From Anaeramoeba flamelloides (lineage: Eukaryota > Metamonada > Anaeramoebidae), in NCBI GenBank assembly GCA_027625915.1, contig JANTQA010000012.1, positions 7,834,501-7,898,500 on the forward strand: DNA of 64,000 nt. Reading direction: 5' to 3'. The notes below the pieces were generated by a model. The model was not told where the DNA came from. It did not search any database and saw only the letters and a program-made list of their open reading frames with translations. How positions within the stretch are numbered: the stretch's first letter is position 1; each line of letters begins with the position of its first letter. Shown one piece after another: positions 56,601 to 64,000 of the stretch. A program made the position numbers and the translations under genes.

Positions 56601-59600
56601 GAACTCAAATGAGTTTACTTTAAGTAACAGCAATGTAAACAAAGATCAGCGTCCAACTGTTGATGTTTCAATAGATCAAAATTCATTTTTTGCTTTGAAT
56701 AGTGATTCCGATAGCATTCTTGGGGCACAATTTTCAAAAAATGATGGCTCTTTGGTTACAGATTTTGGAACTATTTTGGATGAGAAGGGGAACTTCCCAA
56801 GTGTTGTTTCGCTACCAAATGATAATATTATTTATTTGACCACCGAAGAAGATGGGAAATCAAAAATGAATTCAATTTTTTTTGATCAAACCGTAAATGT
56901 AAACACAACAAAAGTTGAAGGTAATTCGAATAACAACTACCCGTCCATTGCCAAAGGAAGAGACTATGTAATTGTTGCTTCCTATGCAACTGATTCTGAC
57001 GAAAGTGTGGGTAATTTTCTTCTTGACATGTATAATAACCAACTAGCTGATGACTGGGATGTTTATTCAAGTTCCACCTGTGAAGAGGTAAGTGTGGCAG
57101 CATATGATACTGTTTACAGTGTTGTTTGGAAAAGAGATGATGACATTTATGGTGCCAAATATAATTTCAAATATCCAAATTATATTAGCGGATTGGATGA
57201 TATATCGAAAAAAATTGATGAAGAATTTACCTTTGATTTTGCATTTAATGACCCAGAATCTGTTGGATTAACTTATGAAGTGAAACAAGCTGATGGATCT
57301 GATTTACCCGATTGGATTACTCATAGCCCCTCAAGCAGTACACAAATTACAGGAACAACAACAGCAGAATTAAGTGAATGTAATACTCAAACTTTTGAAT
57401 TTACAGTTACCACAAGCAAATCTTGCATGATGACTGAAACAAAAAATTTCCAAATCCAAATCACTGATGATCCAATCACAAAAGGAACAGGAAATTTTGA
57501 AGCTCAAACTGTTCAAGTTTCACAATCTGATTGGAGTTACCAATTTGATGAAAACTGCTTTAATGATCCCGATAACCAAGAAATCACATACACAAGCGAG
57601 CTAGCAAATGGAAATCCTTTACCAGGCTGGTTAGTGTTTGAGGAATCAACCCGTACTTTTTCTTCTCCAGGGGTTGATAATCAATGTAATAATACTCTAG
57701 AAGTGGCAGTCCAAGCAAATGATCATTGTAGTACTTTGACAAGCAATTTTGATATAATTGTTGAAAATTATCAAATTATTAATAATCAACTTTTAGTGGA
57801 TCAAAGTACAGCAGTAAATTCTTGGTTCGAATATCAATTCGATTCAAATAGCTTTGCTGATCCAGAAAATATTGAATTAACATACGAATGTACACTTACT
57901 GATGGCTCAGAAAAGCCTGATTGGATAACACTTAATTCAAATAACCGAACATTAAATGGACACACAGATCAAACCAAATGCGATGGAGAAAATATTGAAT
58001 TGAAAATAGTTGCAAGTGATGGGTGTAATTCAATGTCCGATACCTTCACAATTACCTTTACAAACCAAGATATTTCTGTTGGGGATTCCTTAACAGATCA
58101 AGTTAAGCCAATAAACACTTATTTTGAATACCCCTTCAGTTCAGATTGCTTTAGTGATCCAGAAAATGTTGAGATAACATATTCTGCCACTTTATCTGAT
58201 GGCTCACCAAAGCCTAATTGGCTAGATTTAGCATCATCAACCAGAACCTTTTCTGGTACCATACCAGCTGATACCATTTGTGACAAATTCTGGGATCTCA
58301 AAGTAACTGCAAGTGATGGGTGCAACAGTGCTTCAAGCAATTTTAGAATCACATCAACAAATTCAGCACCAACAATAAATAAAGATTTAGATAATCAGAC
58401 TTTTTATGTCAATTCTCAATTTGAATTTCAATTTGATAATGATTGCTTTGATGATCCAGAAAATGCAGAATTAACATATGACGCCACTTTAAATGATGGC
58501 TCTCCCTTGCCCGATTGGTTAACATTTTATCCAAGCAACCGAACGTTTCGAGGTAAATCTCTTGCTGACAATTGTGGAGAAGTGCTCGATATAAAGGTAA
58601 CTGCATCTGACCCATGCCATAGTATTACAAACAATTTCGAATTAACAATCAATAACCCAGCACCAATTTTAAATAAACAATTGGTCAGACAAAATGCAAT
58701 AATTACTTTGGACTTTGAATACACCTTTGATGCTGATACCTTCTTCAACGAAGATGGAGCAGAACTTACCTATAGTGCACATAGGAAGGGATCAGCCGGA
58801 TTACCTACTTGGCTACAGTTCTATTCAAATAACCGAACCTTTTCAGGAAAACCTGAAAATGACTTATGTGATTCCCAATATGAGATTGTTGTTGTTGCAG
58901 ATGATGGATGTAACACCGATTCAGGATCGTTTTATTTAGAAGTCAGAAACAGAAAGCCCGTAAGAGAAAAAGACTTTACAGATCATTCAATTGAAGTTTT
59001 TGAGATTATTGATTATACAATCCCCGAAGAGAGCTTTAGTGATCCTGATGGGCAAGAACTCTCTTTAAAGGCGGAACTAGCAGAAAGTGATTCAAGAGAA
59101 TGGCCCAGTTGGTTGGAGTTTAATGAAAAAAGTGGAAGATTCTATGGGAACGCAACCAGTTGTGGAGATCCTTATGTAATTGTTGTTTCTGGAATTGACA
59201 CTTGTTTAGATGAAATTTCTGGCAATTGGACATTAACAATTTTGGATGATCCACCACAAGCCTTGAAGCCTTTCGAAGATCAAACATTTTTTGTGAATGC
59301 GTTTAATAGTTACCAATTTGATAATGGTACCTTTATTGATCCAAATGGTTATGCTTTAACCTATGAGGCATCGTTATCAAATGGCGAGCCGTTACCCGAT
59401 TGGTTGGAATTTGATTCAGCAAATCGAAGATTCACTGGGACTGCATCTGGGTGCACTCAAACTTTAACAGTGAAAGTAACAGCTATTGACAAATGTACTT
59501 CCACTATTTCACAGAATTTCGAAATTTCTCTTGTTAATAATCCGATTTATGTTGATGAGGGGTTAGTTGATCAAGAAATGAATGGTAATTTACTTTTGAA

Positions 59601-60300
59601 TTATACATTTGCAATTGATGCCTTTGGTGATAATGATGGTGAAAATAAAAATTATAATTATTCATTTGAATATATTGAGCCCAAAGATAAAAAACCTAGT
59701 TGGTTAGTATTCCAATCCAAAAATCGAAGATTTCTTGGCAATACCCCAAATGAAGATTTAAATTATAAAATCAAAGTTTATGCCTCAGATAGTTGTGGTT
59801 CAATAACAGCATCTTCAACTTTCAAAATCAAAATATCAAAGGTTGCGACGATTACCGAGAGTAGTCATGACGAAAATGCCTCGTTATCAACAGGGACCAA
59901 AATTGGCTTTATAGTTTTTTCAATTACCCTTGTTCTTTGCTTGGTTTCAGTTATATTTTATAGGCACCATTTACAAATAAAATACCAAAAATTATGGGAT
60001 GGCAAAAGTGAGTTTTTCAATGCCAAATTACCTGAAAAGGTGGATAACTCATCCTCTTCAGACCACAGATCAAGCAGCACATCTGGCACTGATATTGAAT
60101 TAAAGAATGTAAATAAATACGGTGTTGAAGATAAACAATCAAATGATCTTGAGATCCAAAATAATGATTTACTTTCTGATATTCAAGTTTCAGAAATGTC
60201 CAATGAATCGGATTTAATGAAAACAAACTCTTCTAATTCTTCCTCTACTTCATCGTCTTCATCTTTCTTTGATGGTTCTTCAAATGATTATAACAATTAA
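53698..60300 (+). CDS. Large CADG-repeat single-pass membrane protein with N-terminal propeller
   Basis: Exon 1 53698-53761 encodes a signal peptide (MRTNKIIYWFWILFLVVAIK); donor CAAG|GTAATT. Exon 2 56114-60300 follows AAAG; the split codon gives Val, then QNDCTPTSVSAPG. Product 1416 aa. Residues about 30-370 carry repeats of P-x-V-A-x-F-x-D-G-x-F-x-V-x-W and IYG, like secreted beta-propellers. Then come nine dystroglycan-type cadherin-like (CADG) repeats of 90-100 aa (about 380-1267), each with a DPE/DPD calcium-type turn, LTYxA, a PDWL core and NRTFSG. A transmembrane helix (IGFIVFSITLVLCLVSVIFY) at about 1285-1307 precedes a 110-residue Ser/Asp-rich cytosolic tail. It is likely a cell-surface adhesion or receptor protein. 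The ATG at 56278 is internal, because 54 sensible codons precede it. Confidence 0.85.
53833..55131. mobile_element. Element E, copy 4, split by element F (in the CADG intron)
   Basis: Left part 53833-54290 (ACATGATTCTTAATTGC; GGAGGACTCAAAACAAC matching the interior of copy 1) and right part 55065-55131 (GACAATTAAAAACCGTGCTG then CTTTCACTTTTTTCTC). Between them lies element F copy 3. Confidence 0.6.
54296..55019. mobile_element. Element F, copy 3 (in the CADG intron)
   Basis: Right end inverted CAGTGGGTCAAACTACC, TA outside (55020-55021). Internal TTATAGAAGTCCTATACC, AAGGATCAAATTACAAAATT and AATCAAGAAGAAAAAAAAG match the other copies. Left end worn. The minus-strand open frame at 54935-55174 is spurious. 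Confidence 0.65.
55302..55500 (-). mobile_element. Element F, copy 4 (partial, inverted)
   Basis: TA at 55300-55301 then CAGTGGTCAAAATAATGCGTG, the best preserved F terminus in the window. The following 150 bp are the inverse of 54840-54960. The other half is missing. With copy 3 this makes a head-to-head pair about 280 bp apart in one intron. Confidence 0.65.
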
Positions 60301-63104
60301 TCTCTTATTATACATTTTTTATTTTTTTTTTTTGTTTCAAATAATATTTTTTTCTTTTCACATCGCTACTAATTGGGCTGATGGAAATGTAAATTAATAT
60401 TTTTTTTAATTAATTAATTATTTTTTTTTGATTTTATTTTCTTTTTATTTTAAAATAAATTGAATAAAATTTTCATTCACTTTCAACATAAGATGAACTT
60501 TTGAAAAAATTTTTTTGACCGGAAAAATCAAAATATAGAAAAATAATTCAAAAATTGAATTTTTGGAGTGCTTCTTAAATTTTCTAAAAAAACCCGAAAA
60601 AAAAATTTACCCGAAAAAATTTTTTAAATTAAAATTCACCTAATACAATTATTTTGCTTGGGTTGTATAGTTTCAAGGTGTTTTTATTAATTTGAGATAA
60701 AAAGATTTTTACAACTTAATTTTTCATTTTTTTATATTTTTTTCAAAAAAAGTAAAACTTTAAAAACTTTGTATTATTTTTTTTTTCATTTTTATAAATT
60801 CTGTGTTAACGATCAAGTGAAAATGTAAAATTTACTCATCAAAAAGTTAGAACATTATTGTCAATCAGCTTCGACAATATATTTTTTTCAAAATCTCCAA
60901 AAACCTGACTAATTTTTGCACGTATAATTTCCATTAGATCTTTGAAAAAAAATTCCACCAAAACTTACTCACACAACGCTCCGCGCATTTTGTATTGAAC
61001 CTACCAATTGTGTTTTGAGAGAAAACCCCACAAACAAAAAAAATTTTCAAAAAAAAACTAATAAACATTTTTTTGGTATTTGGTTAGGAATTTCTGTCGG
61101 TCAATCTAATAGAGTAAATTCTAACATCTTTAAAGTATTCTTCGAAAACTTCAATTCAAAAAAAAAAAAAAAAACAAAAATGAAAAAACTAAAAGAAAAT
61201 CAGAATTTCTTTGTAAGGAATGTATTGATTAGGAAGACAATGTAATAATTTAGGTAACCCAAAGGCCAAAAATCATAGTACATGTGATCTTCTAAAGTTA
61301 GAGTGGTTTATTGAGAGTGTTTGATTTGATCTTCATTTTTTAGGTTAGAAAATCTTGATTATTTTTGCAATTTCGTTTTTAAGTTAGTTCCGAAAGAGTG
61401 TTCGAGTTTAGGTTTCTAAAGTCCAGGTTCTTTCTTTGAAATTTTCGTTAAATAAAATTATAAATAAAATAATTTTTTGATCCGAATAGGAAGAAATTAT
61501 GACACAAGACTTTGTAATTTAAATAATATTGGATGCAAAGGTTTTTGAGACAACTTGGGGTATTTCAGAATTGGTGTTCAAAGATACAAAAATTGAAAAA
61601 AAGTAAGAGATATTTTTTGTGTTAGCTTAATTTTCTAAAATTTTTCATAGAAAATCTTTTTGTTTATTAATAAACAGAATTAAGGTGTTGTTCTTCGAAT
61701 TAATGGTACTTTAATCATAAAACAAGAATAAAATTCTTTTCATTTTCTTGTTTTTCTTTCATAAATAGAGATATCAAAAAAATAAGTTGGGATTTCAGAT
61801 TCTATTTGAATAAAGCAAATGAAAAATGAAAATAAAGGAAAACTACTTTCCTATTTTTTGAACAAATTTGATGTTTTATCTTTTTTTTCATAAAAATCTT
61901 CTATTTTCTAAAGATTATAATTTTAGAAAGTTGACAAAGAAGAAAAGTACTCAACGAACACCAAGAAAACTTCTCTAGAAATATAGTTGTGAAAAAATTA
62001 ATTTTTTTTTGGAAACTTAAAAAAAATATTGTAATTTCTGTTTCAAAGAACGATCAGGTTTGGGAAATTTTTTAGTGTTCTTTAGGTTTTGTATTTGTCT
62101 TCAAATTGTTGTAAGTTGCTTAAATTTTGATTTTTTAAAGAAAGATCCATAATCAAGAAATTCGTTATGATTAAAATCTATTCCCTCGAATACAGAAATT
62201 GAAATTGGAAAGGTGAGAAAAGTTTCACGGTACTTTTCTGAATTAATGGTTTTCAATAATCAATTCGAGTAAGTTTTGTTTTCTGGGCGTTTATGTTAAA
62301 TGAAAAAAAATAAAAAAAATTATGGAATTCTCAAATAAAAAAGCAAAAAATAGTTACTTATTGCGAAAATAGGTCTGTAGTTGTAATTTTCTTTTGAACA
62401 GAGATGGTTTTTTAAGTAAAATTTACCCTTTTTTTAAAGACAAACAAAAAATAATCAAATGAAAGTCAAAAGTAAAAAACAAATACCTTTTTGGGTTGGT
62501 TGATCAATATACCGAAACAAAAAATCTTCCATTAGTCTGGAAAACCGTTATAAACTTTTAAAAAACTCTGAAGAACAAAATACTATTAGTTTTTTCCAAC
62601 AATTACTTTTATAAAATCCATTCTAATTTATTAAGGAATCAGAGGGATTTAAAACAATACCATTTCTTTACAAAGAAATTCTCCACTTTTCCAAAAAAAA
62701 TGTTATTGAAAATAAAATACAAAATTTAAGTTCCTTTAGAGTGAGAAACAAAAAAAAAACAACCATATATGCCATAAACCACTCAAAATATCAAGTTAAA
62801 AAATTTCAGGTAAATTTTTTTTTAGGGTTTTTTTAGAAATTTTATTAATTTACCGAATTTTTGCTTGCAATTAATTTCTTTGTTTAATTTTTGTAAACAA
62901 ATTTTTCAGATGGAAATATCAACTTTCGTATTCTTTCCTTCTTTGTTGTGTTACTTTTCATTTAGTATGATCACTAGTATTTCAAAAAGGTTCATTGACA
63001 ATCATTAATTAACACACTGTTAAAAGATATCTGTAAAACTGTTTGCTATACAACAAGCCTTTAAAAACAACTTTTGAAAATAATTTGAGATCTCTTTGCT
63101 TTTT
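60301..63104. other. Gene-free stretch downstream of the CADG gene
   Basis: About 150 bp of probable 3' UTR with poly-T, then AT-rich DNA. The frame 61015-61245 is Lys/Asn/Phe-rich without motifs and is not called. No long inverted repeat was noticed. Confidence 0.5.
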
Positions 63105-63540
63105 TACTGTGGCAATAATTATCGGTGTAAAGGTTAATTGGTGTTTCAAAATAAAATACGTGTCTTTTTTTTCTAGAAGGAATAAAAATTAAATGATAAA
63201 CGAAGCCGGTAGTAAACATTAAGTAAATATTATATTGGTTTCTTCGGGTTCTATTATTTATATAGAAATTCTAACAATGAAGGATCAATAATAAATATTT
63301 TCACAAAAAATAGATTTGCAATTTTAGAAAGTTTTTGTTCTTAAAAACCAAAAATAACAAAGAAATTCGGAAAAATAACAAAAAAATTTAAACAAATTCA
63401 ATTAATAATTACGAATTTTGCGAAAAATATCAAGGAGTTGACCTTCAAAATATTTTTTACACTAGATAATCTATTGTTTTAATAGATTTTGTTTCAAATC
63501 AAGAAAAATAAAAGCACGTGATTTTTATTCCAGTGGGTAA
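63105..63540. mobile_element. Element F, copy 5
   Basis: GTGTTTCAAAATAAAATACGTG at 63139, then TAGTAAACATTAAGTAAATA, TATTGGTTTCTT and AATGAAGGATCAA, in the order of copies 1-3, ending with AATCAAGAAAAATAAAAGCAC. Terminal bases are decayed. Confidence 0.55.
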
Positions 63541-63929
63541 TAGTATTAAAAAAAGAAAATTGAAAATTTCAAGTTAGAAAACAATACAAATTCAATATCC
63601 ATTTATCATTGTTAATAAAATATATTCACAATATAATTAAAATATCAGGTTCTTAAAAATATTAAGGATATTATATTTGTTATTGTTAGCAGTACCAAGA
63701 TTTTTTTAAAATCTCAAGTTTCGAAAACAAGATATACTTTGGGGTAAAAATTTTTTGAATGGGAATTACTAATGAATTGTAGTTAAATTTTAATTTGTGC
63801 TATTTACTTGAATATGTAATAACTTATAGTTGTGAAAACACTATTTTTCATCTAAAAAACTCAAATACAGAAAAAAAAAAAAAACAAGTGATGGTAAACG
63901 CACATGTAACAGATTTTCCAAAAGATATA

Positions 63930-64000
63930 TAACCAAACAAATGTGTCAATCAAGTGCCGTAGAGTGCCTAGGTTTTTTTTAATTTTGGAAATAAACCGAA
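63930..64000. repeat. Hairpin family G, copy 4, cut by the window edge
   Basis: GTGTCAATCAAGTGCCGTAG then AGTGCCTAGGTTTTTTTTAA and TTGGAAATAAAC, the same entry sequence as at 28955-29090. Confidence 0.55.

Noticed and set aside
1-64000. CRISPR arrays, bacterial operons, integrases or prophage
   Set aside because: The window is eukaryotic with spliced genes; no regularly spaced direct repeats or prokaryotic gene clusters were seen.

Overview
The window is very AT-rich nuclear DNA of a eukaryotic microbe with GT-AG introns. The gene set is typical of a free-living amoeboid protist: nibrin, a Kelch/BTB protein and an ankyrin protein with Lys/Glu/Asn-rich inserts, a cadherin-like (CADG) membrane protein, uS10 and SERF. 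The style resembles Anaeramoeba (Metamonada), but that is inference from gene content; no rRNA or other marker is present. About ten host genes are well supported. They cover roughly a quarter of the window; most of the rest is dispersed repeats.

Layout. 0.25-2 kb: nibrin (NBN), minus strand. 2.2-6.8 kb: gene-free, with a TTAA-flanked element and a 600-bp dispersed repeat. 6.8-13.5 kb: three-exon Kelch/BTB gene on the minus strand, whose second intron (3.5 kb) is filled with nested elements. 13.5-22.3 kb: a transposon graveyard holding a 196-bp Tc1/mariner-type MITE, a 5-kb foldback element with a tRNA-like sequence in both arms, younger elements inserted into it, and a broken Tc1/mariner transposase gene that is itself split by a MITE. 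22.6-23.5 kb: ATP adenylyltransferase (Ap4A phosphorylase). 26.5-27 kb: GNAT acetyltransferase. 28.9-31.8 kb: hairpin repeats and coding relics. 32.1-32.3 kb: SERF. 33.9-40.2 kb: ankyrin/coiled-coil gene whose 4.6-kb intron carries a decayed antisense LINE. 42.3-43 kb: ribosomal protein uS10 (RPS20), three exons. 46-47.3 kb: protein with an Rxt3-like segment. 47.3-53.7 kb: repeats only. 53.7-60.3 kb: large CADG receptor-like protein whose signal-peptide exon lies 2.35 kb upstream of the main exon. 60.3-64 kb: no gene seen, with repeats at the end.

The strongest signal is not one gene but the organisation. At least a dozen non-autonomous, foldback-type element families are nested in one another, and several insertions can be checked inside the window because an uninterrupted copy is also present. 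Three of the four intron-bearing host genes have one giant, element-filled intron, while the other introns are 132-160 bp. The host genes look like ordinary housekeeping and signalling genes and do not form a shared pathway or cluster.
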